64,000 nt of DNA from Litoditis marina (lineage: Eukaryota > Nematoda > Chromadorea > Rhabditida > Rhabditidae). Below the pieces are notes generated by a model. The model had not been told where the DNA came from. It was given only the letters and a program-made list of their open reading frames with translations, and did not search any database. The stretch spans positions 6,055,048-6,119,047 of the forward strand of contig OZ038433.1 in assembly GCA_964036275.1 (NCBI GenBank), written 5' to 3'. Position numbers and translations under genes: made by a program. Of this stretch, positions 35,886-48,540 are shown piece by piece (within the stretch, counting starts at the first letter, position 1; each line of letters starts with the position of its first letter).

Positions 35886-35941
35886 TCATCCTGAGAAATG
35901 TTCTCCGACTCGCGAAGGGGATCCTGTTGCACAGCTTGCAT
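35855..35941 (-). CDS. Candidate alternative first coding exon of PAPS synthase
   Basis: ATG at 35941 opens 29 codons (MQAVQQDPLRESENISQDEV then VPRKRAKLA) ending at a GTAGGT donor in phase 0, which joins exactly to the phase-0 second exon of PAPS synthase at 34793. The result would be a longer N-terminus with a PRKRAKL basic cluster, comparable to the nuclear signal known in PAPSS1, in place of the 15 residues coded by 35134-35090. Degenerate copies of its donor region follow it, as at other real exons in this window. There is no transcript evidence, and it is too short to be judged on codon use. Confidence 0.45.
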
Positions 35942-36380
35942 CCTTGTAGTGTCCAACTTCTCTCTCTGGGGCTTTGGGCGGGAGTCGCTGCGAGAGAGAT
36001 GGGAGACGCTGGACGGTCAGACGGACCGACGAGAGACAATGGGCGGGTGAGAGACGCAGAGACACTGTCTGTCCCACACACCTGGAATACTGTCTACCGT
36101 CACAAGCTCGATCTGCGAGAGAAAAAGTTGCGAGAAAAAATGAAAGAATTCGTAAAAAGGTGGTTTTTTTCTATTTCCACAACTGTCGCCAAATTAAACG
36201 CATACTGTATACGTAGTGACACAATGAAATTGAATATATTAGAACAGAAGATAATAGAATAGGTAATTTGCGACTGCACTTTGCACATTGATAGATGTGG
36301 ATATCCAACCAGGTTAGATTCGAGGTGTCGAATGACGAAAACAAACCACAATGGGGTAAATACCAAGATATCAGAACCGT

Positions 36381-36518
36381 CTATACTGTTAGTCATGTGC
36401 ACAGTCACGTGAAACATGTCAAACACAGCAGAACTCAGAAACGTGCAATGACAAAGTGCACGATTCCTCATTAGAGTGCTAACTTTACGTGACTATTCAA
36501 TTGACTTCTAGTGTATAG
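36381..36518 (-). repeat. 140-bp MITE-like repeat, copy 1
   Basis: Termini CTATACTG and TAGTGTATAG enclose arms with CACAGTCACGTGA and TCACGTAAAG-type sequence; middle GTGCACTTTGTCATTGCACG on the other strand. Inverted relative to the copies at 38525 and 41378. Confidence 0.85.
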
Positions 36519-36535
36519 TTAGTGGCGAATCTTCG

Positions 36536-36592
36536 TTGTAGTTTGATTTCGATACACGCCAATTAGCGAACTTCTACTGTAAAACTACAAAC
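36536..36592. repeat. TGTAGTTTGAT hairpin repeat
   Basis: GTTGTAGTTTGAT faces AAAACTACAA across about 35 bp. Confidence 0.65.
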
Positions 36593-37114
36593 ACTTCTTT
36601 TCGAGAGAGCGGACCCTAGAGCTGTCGCATCATCCCCTTCGCGTTACAAAGAATTCGCAAGAAGTTCATGAAGTTTCAATACTATAATGTACTTATACGT
36701 GGAATAGACAATACCCTTACAACTGAAAAATAGGCTTTTATACCCTCTTTCTCTCTCTGTCTGTCTCTATCTCTCTCCCCCCCCCTCCCTCTCTATCTCT
36801 CCCCCCCCCCTCTCTCTCTGTCAATCAGTGTTATCTGGATAACTTTTCTTCCACCGCAAGCGGAACCCGAACCCGTTCCCCGTATTTTCCTGCTTCCCGT
36901 AATAAGCATGGAGAACAACTGAAAAAAGCTAACAAAACACCCGAAAAAAAACAGAAGCTGAAGTACCCGCTCAAAATGGTTAACCAATCCAATCGATCAA
37001 TAGCCATGTTTTGTGTTGGCTGAGCTGATATGAAAAACGAAATAATGAGTATATAATGAGTTTAGTAGTATCAACTACAGAATGAAATGTGAAAAGTAAA
37101 GGACTTTCTGGTTT

Positions 37115-37190
37115 TTAGGGGCGACTTGGTGGCGACTGCGAATCGCGTTAAACAAATGCTCTGACCAACTGAGCTGAATTATCAGGAAAT
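37115..37190 (-). repeat. tRNA-like fragment
   Basis: Minus strand AGCTCAGTTGGTCAGAGC is a perfect tRNA D-arm/A-box, followed by ATTTGTTTAACGCGATT, but there is no B box. A tRNA or SINE fossil. Confidence 0.45.
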
Positions 37191-38524
37191 TTAGAAAACG
37201 AGATTTGCCGCGAAACCTGGGCAAACTTTGTGTTTTTGATTCGAGGTATTTGGAGAACAAGTTCCTTTTTGGAAGAACAGTACTTTTGGTGTGAAATAGA
37301 TTGCCGGGCAGTACATCGCCAACGAGTTTGAAGTTGATCTTTGAACTTTGATAATCCAAATCTTAAAGGGAATCTTTTGCTTGGACGAACATTGGGGGGA
37401 GTGTGATATTCACGCGAATACTTTGAAACACAAACAATTTCCAGAAAAACGAGGCCGAATGCAATAATTATTCGAGATATTCCAACACGAGCTACACGTG
37501 ACAAGAATAGTAATATGTTACGAGGTGGTTGATAATGATTAGAGATTAGTCATGATGAAAATAAGTATCAAGTATGACAGGTTCAGGTTGGCCGCTGAAA
37601 AGCGCATTGTCCATTTAAACTCAAACCACAGTAGTTTTTTGTTAACGGAAATCTCAGGCTCCTACGTTTCCAATGAAAAAACTTGAAAAGAAAAAAGTTC
37701 GATTCACATTGTTTGCATGGCTGAAAATTTGCTTTGAAATTATCGAAAATCGCCGTTTAATCCTAGTTTGCGCTTTGAAATACGTCAGGATATCTCGTTT
37801 AGGGGGATAAATAGAGATACAGAGAAATTGTCGGGAGAAGGGTGATAACCTGATAACCAGGTGAAAATGAGAACGGGAAGAGAGAGAGAGAGGGGGGGGG
37901 GGAGAGAGAGAGAGAGAAAGAAAGAGAAGAGGGAGGAGAGAGATAGTATGTGGGAAGGAGACAGAGTTTAACTACTACATAAAGAAAACTTCTTATTTCA
38001 AGCTACAGTAAGAATGAACACATACAAAACTGTTTGATTTTTAGTAACGCAAATTACGGGTGTTGGTGTGATGATTGACGTTCGGTATTACGGTATGTCC
38101 AAAATTAAGACTAGACAAAAATGACTGTAAAAAATGTCAGAAAAAATACTCTAATAAGGCACCAATTAGGCAAAAACCTTTGTTAACAGCTATTTCTAAG
38201 GTGTTTCCGGAGAAACTAACCACTTCAGCGGTACTGTAACATGTAATTTCCATAATTAGAGGTTAGAGTGCAAGGCGTGTGGGCGAAATTTGATCTACAG
38301 TTTCGAGAAGTGAAAGAAACGAAAAAATGACGTTTAAAGTATCACACATCAACCACCTAATTGGGTAAACAAAACAAAACAGTTTTTCTTTGCAAAACTA
38401 TTCGAAATATTATAATTAGGTACCGCCAAAATGTCATGCAACACATAAATATTACATTAATGTAAATATAAACAGTTCATAAACCATCAGAACGTTGAAG
38501 AGATTTTAAAACGCGTCAACACGT

Positions 38525-38661
38525 TATATACTAGAAGTAAATTGAATAGTCACGTAAACTATGCATTCTAATGAGACATCGTGCACTTTGTAATTGCACG
38601 TTTCTGAGTTCTGCTGTGTTTAACATGTTTCACGTGACTGTGCAATTGACTAACAGTATAG
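38525..38661 (+). repeat. 140-bp MITE-like repeat, copy 2
   Basis: Starts TATACTAGAAGTAAATTGAA, ends CAATTGACTAACAGTATAG; the ends are inverted repeats of about 30 bp with a TATA-type edge. Confidence 0.88.
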
Positions 38662-39852
38662 ATACTTATTTTCGGGCCTTTTGAAAATCCCAAAAAACTA
38701 CACATCAAATCTGAGAGCTACAGTATATTGTCGTTGTTCGATGGTCGGTTATTATAGTATTGGCAGAACGCATTCTTAGTTCCACGTCTAACCAGTGTTT
38801 TCACTAGTAATGATTGGCAGGTAGATAGAGGCAATACAAGATAGAAATGATTAGGGAACTAGTGACCACTGTTCACGTCAATCCAACATAGTAAACGCAC
38901 ATCCATGTTTCAATTGGTTTATATAAACATTCCAATAGGCACATATCACATAGAATAATGAGGGAGTTATTCACAAATCACAGGATTACGCGGGCTCGGA
39001 TTATGCATTGACAATTACTCAATTAACTCAGATCAGATCAATCATATAACCTCAGATCAGATCAATCATATAACAATTATACAAATGTTCAAGTTCTTTC
39101 AAAAAACTAGATTTTCAGAGAAAGAAGGGGAAATTGTGTTAGAATTCATCTAGAAAAACGTCGGTGACCCACAAAAAAGACAAAAATCAATACGCATGTT
39201 ATGTGTGCTACCGTCAAATGTGTACAATCCACAAAAAAGTGTCTCGCTTATCGGACGGGATTGAATGCGAATGAAGCAACTTTCTCATTTGGACTTGGAG
39301 ATTGGGAGAAGATAAGTACCGCCCATGCCGATAGAGCGGATATGGGGAGCGACAAAAACTACATCGGGCAAGTTGCGGGCAGGTTTCGGGCACGTAGGAA
39401 ATGATAATGCATCTCTGCCAACCGCCAAATCCAGACGTTACCTTTTTCAATTCGATTACTTTTCGTGAACAAGGTAAAAAAAAAATACTTCTACAAATTA
39501 CAACTGATGTGATAGGTTACTTGGGAAAATACTTCGATTGAGATAGGTTAGATGGTTAGAACTGGGCAAGTTGTGAGGCTATCGAACAATGAATCAATTG
39601 TGAGCTAGAAATGGGCAAACTGACCAATATTCAAATTATGCTACAAAAGTGAATGAAAGAACATGCATAGGCACCAAGTAAGAAAAACGAAAACTGAAAA
39701 ACCAGATAATCTACAATCATGCGGGAGGGAAAATCAATAGAACGATTATACAAAGGAAGACTATAAATCCGAACATTAGAGCTATGATGCTATGATACAT
39801 TTGTTACAAAAATGCCAATAACGGTACAATATACTAATCTTGTACAAAACTT

Positions 39853-42800
39853 TTAGGCGCGGGGCGGCGCGCCGCGCGTGCGTGCGCGACTCTCCCGCTT
39901 GTCCAGTTTGATGGTTCCAACCTCAAATGTCTTGGGAACGAATTCCGAGAATTCGGGCAGAGTGATAGTTTCTCCCTCGTCGTTGTTACAGTAGTGATGT
40001 ACCTGGAAAATGTCAATAAAAATTCGATCCCGTTGGAAGCATACCATACGTAAAACACCCCTTTTTTCCATATTGACTTGTGCTCACTTTCTCCTGATTC
40101 CATCACCCCAAAAAGTGGCTATGACTAGCCACTTTTTGGGGTAATGTTCAAGATTTTCGGTTAATTATAATGAAAACGTGCTTTTGAATCACTACTCATG
40201 CCTACTTTTTGGGGTGCCCATGCTCATTCGTTTCGCCCCCATTCGAAACTATTTCCCGTATGGTTGGAAGTATGAACTATAGGAACCGCTTTTTCCAAAG
40301 CAGGTTTATAGGCTATATGCTGTGTTGCCCTATCCCGCTCTGAGTGAAGTTTGATTCCGTTGCTTGGCGATCGAAATTCGCGTACTATTGCACCTATCGG
40401 GATAAAGCTTTAGTCGTCGCCAACGGAAAGACGGGAGGGTACTGTATATCTCACTTTCTGTTGTGTAAGCACACATGTATTCGATTCAAAAGCTTGCCGG
40501 TTATGTGCTCTAATAGAGCAGTGGTTAACGCCATGCTACGACTCTTTTGCTCACAGGTTCGGTTCCGGAGAGAGACAGCAAATAATAAATTTGGCACTCA
40601 CTATACAACGATGATTCGGTCACTTCCTATTCATCCTATTCTGATTCCACATATCCACACTGTACCCGCTATATAGTTCAGAGTAGATAAGCGTAGACCC
40701 AACACTAATACCAACTTGGTGACATTGACATTGGTTTCTATCAGAATTTCCACGAAATCACTACCGGCGTTTGTAGGAAACAGAAATATAATTGTGGCTT
40801 TTGGAACAACTCGACGTGTGCAACTCAATCGAACTGAGAACAACTGAATGTTCAGATTCGATAAATCTAACACTTGTCCAAGTTTGTATTCCATGTGATC
40901 TATCCATTTCTGTAAGCCTACACCAACCTACACTATAGTTATTGATCTAGAATCAAACTACAAAACGTGACATTTCCCTTCTCTTTCGAAATTTCACCCG
41001 TAAAGACAACTCGTTCAACTGGTATTTCCGGTACTTGATTGGATCTCAAATCAAAAAGTCCGGAGAAAAAGGATGTCTCGTAATGCGAAAGGCCTAAAAA
41101 GAGACCACTCTCTCTCTCTCTCTTTCTCGGATCAGATAAAAAACACGTTTTCCACGCAAAAAAGCATGTTCGCGAACGTTTCTCGCTCAACTCACGAAAC
41201 CACCCAAGAGGGGGTCGAATCACGTTTCTACATCTCGGTTAAAAAATGAATTATAGAAAGAACAAAGTAGAATTCATCACGCATATTTTGCCATGGCGGT
41301 CTGCATTTGAAATCATAACTACGTAGAGGTTATTCCTATCAACTTCTGAAACACCGAGGTGAGCCTGCGAAAAACCTCTATACTAGAAGTGAATTGAACA
41401 GTCACGTAAAGTTAGAATTGTAATGAAGAATCGTACACTTTGTCATTGCACGTTTTTAAGTTCTGCTGTGTTTCACGTGACTGTGCAATTGACGAGCAGT
41501 ATAGTCTTTGACACGTTTTCACAGACGACTACAACGTTTCCCACACGTTCTAGAATTATAACGTGTTCTGTGAAGTATTTACATGCTACTTAATGCCATC
41601 GGTCTTCTTCAAAACCTACTGTTCGCACTACTAGCATCTTATGTTTCACAAAGCCCTTAAAACAGCACGATTATGTGGACCAATCCCGTGTCAACGGTCC
41701 TTTAGACTGCAATTGAAAAATTTATCGCAGTTTAAAGGACTGAAGCGGTATGATTGGACCACATAATCGTCCTTCTTTAAGTAGGAGCAATATTCCCAGA
41801 TTACACTCCCCTTATCTCTTTTTCTCGGTTATACACCTTAAGACGACAAAAACAACTGGGTGTTCGGTGTTCCGAAGATGATTGACAGATGCGCCCTTTG
41901 TAGATGGAAACGAGATAATCTACAAAACATAGATACCAAAGAATTGATCTAGATGACCCGCGGCTACTTGTTAGACCAGTCAAACTGTCTCTCTATCTCT
42001 CACTGGCTCTCTCTATCTCTACCTATCTGTCTCTCTCTATGTCTATTTCGTGCAAATTGTAAATACGCATTTTTTACTGGGTTAAACACCTTGATACCAA
42101 AACAACAAATCCAGATGCCCCGCGGCAAATTAACACACCAGTGAAACTGTCTCTCTAACTCTCTCTCACTCTCTCTCTCTACTCTATGTCTTTAAATGCA
42201 AAACACCCTTCTCGTGCCTTTTTCACTCGGCTAAACACCTTGACTGATCCGAATGACCCGCGGCTAATTGATAGATCCGCCCCCGCAGGTGAAACGAGAT
42301 ATTGCGGCGCGGCGGCGACGCGCGGGCTACTTGTCATGCTAGGGCTGGTTTTCCGGTCCCAAACTCGTTTGTAGCCGCGGTTCACCATCCAACGGAGCGA
42401 GAGAATGACCATCAAAGGGCATCTGGTCAGAGTGTGGTCATGACATGATATGGTTGTCAGCACGGATCGACTGTATTGTGCCTCGGGCACAAAACACACC
42501 AGTCACTAGTAGGCTTCGTCTTGCAACTTTCTTTCCATCTTTCAGTCTAAAATCCTTCCCTCTCTATCCCTATCTCTCCCTTTAACCCATTTTCGCTACC
42601 TTCTTATATATCTTTAGTATTAGACCATGCGTTCAAACTACAAACATCAGGCACCAGCTGTGTAAGTGTCACAAATTATTGTAGACAGCGTACGGTCAAT
42701 TTTACACCTCCGCGAGCTTTTCTCAGATCTACAGATCCCGGAACTATACAGCAGGATGGGATGAAGTTGCAGGGGTGGAGTGTTCACACATCTCAGGATC

Positions 42801-44331
42801 TACTACGACCCCCCCCCAAACACATGTCTACCGTATACCTCGATGTATGGTTCGGGCGTGTTCTTTACTCCGGGAATCCAGTCGAAATCGTCGCCACATC
42901 CATCCAGTTGGAACCGCCCGTCTTCATTCGAGAACGTCACTCTGAAACAAGGAAAAATGAAAACACCTCATCATTGTTTTAGAAATTGAGGGCTTAAAAG
43001 GATTCCAACATATTTTCCATATTTTTTGACAAAAATCGATACCTATTCCAGACAGACACACATTACCCATCTAAGATAAAACTACCCTATGCACAGAAGT
43101 CTACAGGCAGCACACTATAAAGTCGAAACCCATATAGTCAAAAGCAATTTGAGATTCGTTCAAACACTACTAGTGGACTAGCTAGTTTTGGTTCATAATT
43201 GGGTAAGGGAAACGTTTACGTTGAAAAGCTATTTGCAATCTGTGAAAACAGGTTGATCTTCAACGTCAGCGGTGAGAGTACAAACTGAGATGAAAAATGA
43301 GAAAACTCCAATGGGAATAAAAAATTGAGATAACTCATGTACCGAAACAAACACTTTTTAGTCGCGTCTACCCAACCGTACAAATATCGATAAATTGCCT
43401 GTACCAGTTGAGAGCAACCGAAAATCAACGCGGTTGCTTTTGAAAAAAAAATTCGGTTGATTTTAAAAGCAACCGGAAATGTTTTGAGAAGCAACCGAAC
43501 TTTCTCGGCAAAAGTAACCGGCAATATCTATTTACAAAAACAACCGAAAATCGATAAATACCCAGTGAACTAACCCCATCAGATCATCGGGATCGATCAG
43601 TTTCAATGGACCAAACGAGTCGCGATCGTAGACTCTAATCTGGAAATGAATCGGTAGGATTTATTTTTCATATTTATATATTTACATCGCATTAATGTAT
43701 TTATATAACAAAATTCATCGGAATTGCCAGCAAAATATGAAAATCATCTAGGTATGAAAAAGTTAATTTATACAAACTGTTTGCACAGTTAGGTTTGAGT
43801 TTCGTTCATTAGAAGTTTTACATTACAAATATGCGAGAGTTCACAAATATTTGTTACATTCCAAGTTTAGAATAAGAAAAATGTTCCCCGAATGACTTCC
43901 ACTTTTGAATGACAACTTCCTGGTATCGAATGCCGACAGCCAGTTAAGTACTATTGAGTGAAACACTCAGCTGCAGTAAACGAAAACCACCCAATTACAG
44001 CCAACTAACACATTATAGAAGGGAAAAAAAATCATATGTAGGCAAACTCTGCCAAACTTGGCTAAATACCAATGAGAAAAAGCTCTTTTCGGCGAATTTT
44101 TACTCAAAAATAAGAAATTTTAGGTATTGGAATCGAAAAACTAGTTCTATCTATAAGAAGTCTTTAATGTTGTAAAAATGAACAACAAAAAGTGTGAAAA
44201 AACTATTAACTAACCTCAACATTGAGATTTTTTGTGGGGTCCTTCTCGCATTCCACCTTTCCAATAATCCAAACACACTCTTTGCCGGCCAGGGAGAGGG
44301 AGAAGAGGGTGCAGAGAAGCAGACAACGCAT
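39853..44331 (-). CDS. Transthyretin-like (TTL, DUF290) secreted protein 1
   Basis: TTL proteins are small secreted beta-sandwich proteins of nematodes; most have no known biochemical role (TTR-52 bridges apoptotic cells to phagocytes in C. elegans). Exons: 44331-44215, 43639-43575, 42941-42839, 40002-39853 (TAA); 144 aa, all phases close. There is a signal peptide (MRCLLLCTLFSLSLAG), then CVWIIGKVEC, IRVYDRDSFGPLKLIDPDDL, GCGDDFDWIPGVKN, VHHYCNN and KTFEVGTIKLDK, all typical of the family, with conserved cysteines. It ends in an Arg/Ala/Pro tail. The start codon directly follows a splice-acceptor sequence (GGAATTCCAG), suggesting SL trans-splicing. The 2.8-kb last intron is full of repeats. 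A paralogue lies 8 kb upstream in the same orientation. Confidence 0.92.
40412..40611 (+). mobile_element. tRNA-derived SINE, copy 2
   Basis: Starts TAGTCGTCGCCAACGGAAAG, has A box (TAGAGCAGTGGTTAACGC) and B box (GGTTCGGTTCC), ends AATTTGGCACTCACTATA. Same family as 16696-16891, inserted in a TTL intron. Confidence 0.85.
41378..41504 (+). repeat. 140-bp MITE-like repeat, copy 3
   Basis: Starts CTATACTAGAAGTGAATTGA, ends GCAATTGACGAGCAGTATAG; ends are inverted repeats. In the last TTL1 intron. Confidence 0.88.
41667..41770. repeat. 100-bp hairpin MITE, copy 1
   Basis: ACGATTATGTGGACCAATCC on the left pairs with GGATTGGTCCACATAATCGT-type sequence on the right; arms of about 45 bp meet at a small loop near TGCAATTGAAAAATTTATCG. 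Copies at 44697-44806 and 52729-52827. Confidence 0.9.
41951..42290 (+). repeat. Tandem repeat, about 140-160-bp unit, in a TTL1 intron
   Basis: The block GATGACCCGCGGCTA recurs as GATGCCCCGCGGCAA at 42112 and AATGACCCGCGGCTA at 42251, each followed by CTGTCTCTCT-rich sequence and a TAAACACCTTGA block. Roughly 2.5 units. Confidence 0.75.
43405..43555. repeat. GCAACCG-rich hairpin repeat
   Basis: AGCAACCGAAAATCAACG is followed by CGGTTGCTTTT and further AGCAACCG copies to 43555, forming local inverted arms within a TTL1 intron. Confidence 0.5.
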
Positions 44332-44334
44332 CTG
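44332..44334 (-). promoter_or_regulatory. Putative SL trans-splice acceptor of TTL gene 1
   Basis: CAG directly abuts the ATG, preceded by GGAATTC. No upstream coding exon is apparent. Confidence 0.45.
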
Positions 44335-47300
44335 GAATTCCGGGGTTGATACTCATAGGAGAGAGAGGGGGAGATAGAGAGGTAGAGAGAGGGGAAGAAG
44401 TGAGATTGAGAGAAAGAGAGAATAACAAGAGGATATTAAAATATCTAGAACAGTGCATATTCATTAAAAATGAGGAAGAAAACAAACACAGAAAATTATT
44501 ACAACCTTCTCTTCAAATCCAAGTTGTTTTGCAACTAGTCGTGTTTAATACGCGGTAAAAAAACGCTTCATTTAATGAATTGAGATTACGGTAATCAAGA
44601 ACATCCTGAAAAAAGTGTTGATAATCCTCGCAACACAAGCTGGGTTGGACGGATACCACCTTGTACAAACCCACCAATATAGAAGGGTTTCAAAGAAGGA
44701 CTACTATGTGGTCCAATCCCAACGCTTCAGTCCTTTAAACTGCAATACATTTTTCAATTGCAGTTTAAAGGACCGATGACACGGGATTGGTCCACATAAT
44801 CGTCCTGCCCCATAATCGACCACCATCAAATAAGAACAATAGCTTCGAAAAGCAAATATAATGAATGCGATTGGAGCAGAAGTAAACAGAGATCGGTAAC
44901 AGTAGGAAATCGTTCACAGATATAAATAGAGAACTTCAAAGGCAAACCAACATCAGAAACATGTTCTAAACGGAACTATATTAAAAACTGCTCAAATACA
45001 GACTGAACGATTGAATCAAGGATCAATAAAATTAATCACTTTAAACTTCTAAGATGGGTTCAATTCAGAGAGTGTAACAATCTATTATCACATGATTTAT
45101 GCTGACAGGAGAACGAAAAATTTAAAAAAGCAGGATATCACCCTAATAACTTTTTTGGAATGGATTCTTTTTAGTAAACAGATTAAGAGGTATTTAATTA
45201 TCTACTTAACAGTGAAACAATGTTGCCTGATTTATTAAGTATAAATGAATAATGAACACTTATGTAATTATTGAAACTTATCAAGTTTGTTACTCATATT
45301 CTAATCATATTGAAAAGGGTCTTTAAACTAGTTATAGCAAACTTCTGAACAATATTTCTCATCAAGATGGTTTAGTCACAATGCACCGGCCTGTGCGGGT
45401 CATAGAATGACAGTCACCTAGCGTTTGATTCGAAAATCAATGTTTGTAGTATGTAGTTTGGTGTCACAAACGCTCAGAAAAATATTTTGAAGAGAAAAAT
45501 ACTAAAAAAATTTAACCAGAGTATTCATAACATGTCGACTGCTTGAATCATTCTACAAATGGAGTTAATTTATCGTTAAAAGCGAGCAAACGTAAAACAG
45601 ATCATCAAGACAAGAAATGTGAAACTAGGATTCGAATAAGGAAAGGAGCATTGAGATCAGAATTAATTTGGAAAAAAAGAGAATATAAACAAGACAGAAT
45701 AGAAGTGACAATTGACATTGCATCAGAATGGGATCTAACCGAACTCAACCATAATTCCAAGGTAGTTCAAACTATGAACCTGGTTTATCCTCTTAACCTT
45801 CAAAACGTCTTTTGAATACACAGTTGGAGCACATATTCCGTAGTGGTTCAAGGTCGAAGTAGGCTAAAATCAACCCTAACTCCCTAACTAGTTTCTGAGA
45901 ATTTCTTACGAGCTTACGAAACAAACGATCGGTAATGTAACGAACTCAACGATGCGCGAATTGCGAGCAAGCATAGTTCAAACACACAAAGACGGGAAAC
46001 GTTGAAGCACAGAAGAACTTCCACATACCGTAATCTAGCGTTCGAGGCGTTCGGGGCAGAGTAGCAACTGGACATACAGAAGAGATACAATACGACTACA
46101 GAAGATAATCAAATCTATGTTTCAGTCTGATATCGAAACGCGATAATTCACGACTTTACACAGAAAAACGACAGGGACAAACTGCAAACACAGTGAGATT
46201 GGGAAACATACACCATTCGAAATTTTGCTTTGAAATTTTGCATTGAAGCTTGCTTTTTTTTTGAAATTTCGAACCCTATATGGTCGCCTCAAATAAAGTA
46301 GTCCCTCTCTTTCTATACTTTCTATGATCTATCAAGTAAAAGTCGGTAACTAACTCAATTATGTGAATGGAAGCATAGTCCGAACATATAAAGACGGACA
46401 ACTTTCACAGAAAACTATAGATACCGTATTCTATTGGTTCAAGACAAGCTAGACTGGACAGAAAGAAAGAAGAGATATAATACCAAACCAACTATGGAGG
46501 TCGACCAAAAACAGGAAGTTCCTCCCTCTTTCTACCTTCTTTTCTTCTCAAAAGCAAACAATATATGGCCAGCTGGGTGGAACGGAAGGAAGAAGCTCCA
46601 TTGAATTGCCATGATTCACCCGTTTATCGCGCAATGAACAAACACTAAATCGCAGATGAACTTACCAAACCGGGCCACCCTTTTCATACGTTTTTATTTA
46701 TACTTTTTACGATTTCGCTTTTTTGATAATGAATAATAATAATAAAAATACACCTTTGAGACGAATTCAAGCTGTTGTATTTTTGAAACCTCTTTTTATA
46801 GTACTAATAATAGTGTAGAAATGATGAATATCGAATTTACGAGTGAAAGAAATTGAACCCAGCCTTACGATTATCTGGGAAAAGCATATCGACACAGTTA
46901 TGCTGATGTGTTTGTAGTTTGAACCTCGTTAGCTTTGTGACTTGGCATCAACTCAAATACACTAAGTTGCACTTTAAAAACGAACAAACTTACAATAACA
47001 CTACTAGAGTAGATCGAGGACGGAGAATTCAGATAGAAGAGAACAAAATATGTTTTTCTGGATGACTGAGGAAATACATTGAAATTCATGAATGTGAATG
47101 TGCGCACGAAAGATGAGTCATAATAATCAATAATTTCGAATAATCAACCAAATGGGTGCAAATAAATTGGAGACGATCAGAAGGAGAGAGAGAGAGAAGG
47201 GAGAGAGAGAAGAGAGAGAGGTGGGGAAAAAGAAACAATAAGAACTCTACAAACCTCAGGACCCATCAATATCCCACCTATGATTGAAACATCTAAACTT

Positions 47301-48540
47301 TTTCAACAGTTAAAGAAAATATAAATAGAAAAAAAACGCTCTTTGTCAGGGTTAAATAACAAAATGACAACTTCTTGAAATTTATGGAAAGTGAACTATG
47401 AGCAACATACAAGCACGCGGTACAAGCTACAACAAACGTAAAACGGTAAAGCCTTAAAATAAGCATCAGGTGAAAACCAAACTCTCAGCTACTCGCTAAC
47501 AAAAGAGGATCAATCTGAACCATAGTAAAGCCCTAAAAACATAATCCTTGCTCGATTCTGAACTTGGTTCTGAGCAAAAAAGCGAGAAAATTATGAACGA
47601 TTCTTACACGACATCGAGAAGAACGGAATATAGAAAATATCATTGAGTATGAAAAACATATATGTACAAACAAAAAAATAGACAATACACCAAAACACCA
47701 GACGACCCGGTTCACAACTACACAAATAATGAACAAAGGAATTACTTTCAGGAGAAAATGGCTTTACAACAATAATATAAGGGAAAACATTGAGATATTC
47801 GCGTGCCAAGCGTTTACAAATAGAAAAAGAAAAAAAAATCCAAGAAATGTTTTCCGAGTGGGTTTGAAATGGGAAAATCCACAATTCTCAGAAATTAAAA
47901 GCAAAGCCTCCAACCAACTCGGTCAGTCGAGTTAGACAGACAATTTCAGGGGTGAGAAGCCAAATATTAAAGGCTGGATGCATACTACATATCCCAGAAG
48001 CGAAGGCTAATGCTTGACCAACAATTAAACATGGAAAACTGAAAAAAAGGTAATGCAGAGTGGAGCAACCATGCCGCCTCTTCTCACAGAATACACCACA
48101 ACGATAGGACGGGGACTGAAAGCAGGCAAATAAACAAACGAGACACAACACAATCGGAACACGAACTAATTGCCCCCCGCGGAACAGTTTCATTTTTCAT
48201 GAAAGGGAGGGGGGTTACCAAGGAGAGACCGGCAGAGAAACAGCAAGCACCACCCACGAAGCTTGGGGACGACCCCGCGGCTCTGCACTTTCTCCTTACT
48301 CTAATCCACATCCTCCGTCATTCTCTCTCTTTTTAATACAGAATTTTCTTGAAGACGACCACGAAAACACTCCTCTGTTCCTACTCCAAGTTATCACCAC
48401 TAGGGAGGTCCCCTCCCCAGAGTTAGAAACTATGCGAACCTACCAACATTCGATCAAAACAACTCAAGGTGACAACGAATTGTCATGCTGAAACGCACGT
48501 ACCGTTCATAAATCAGTCGTTTTTTTTCTATTTCGACTAA
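44335..48540. other. Intergenic region between TTL gene 1 and a LINE
   Basis: No coding exon recognised. It holds one hairpin MITE (44697-44806), GA-rich tracts (44352-44420, 47185-47222) and a few isolated TGTAGTTTG motifs (45448, 46911). The open frames here are short and lack family similarity. Confidence 0.5.
44697..44806. repeat. 100-bp hairpin MITE, copy 2
   Basis: CTATGTGGTCCAATCCCAAC to CGGGATTGGTCCACATAATC, near-perfect palindrome with a loop at ACATTTTTCAATT. Opposite orientation to copies 1 and 3. Confidence 0.9.

Larger units (their letters stand above)
35942..39852. other. Intergenic region, repeats only
   Basis: No coding exon recognised between the PAPS synthase 5' end and TTL gene 1. 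It holds two 140-bp MITE copies, a TGTAGTTTGATC hairpin, (CT)n/(C)n tracts at 36760-36825, GA-rich sequence at 37880-37950, a tRNA-like fragment at 37110-37190, and a tandem CTCAGATCAGATCAATCATA duplication near 39027-39070. The open frames at 39201-39404 and 39214-39450 have no recognisable product. Confidence 0.5.

Noticed and set aside
35846..36262. 138-codon plus-strand open frame
   Set aside because: It is antisense to the candidate alternative exon and its echo repeats and has no recognisable family or splice context.
39201..39450. Overlapping open frames of 67 and 78 codons upstream of the PAPS synthase gene
   Set aside because: No similarity, no flanking exon partners and no start-site context; probably chance.
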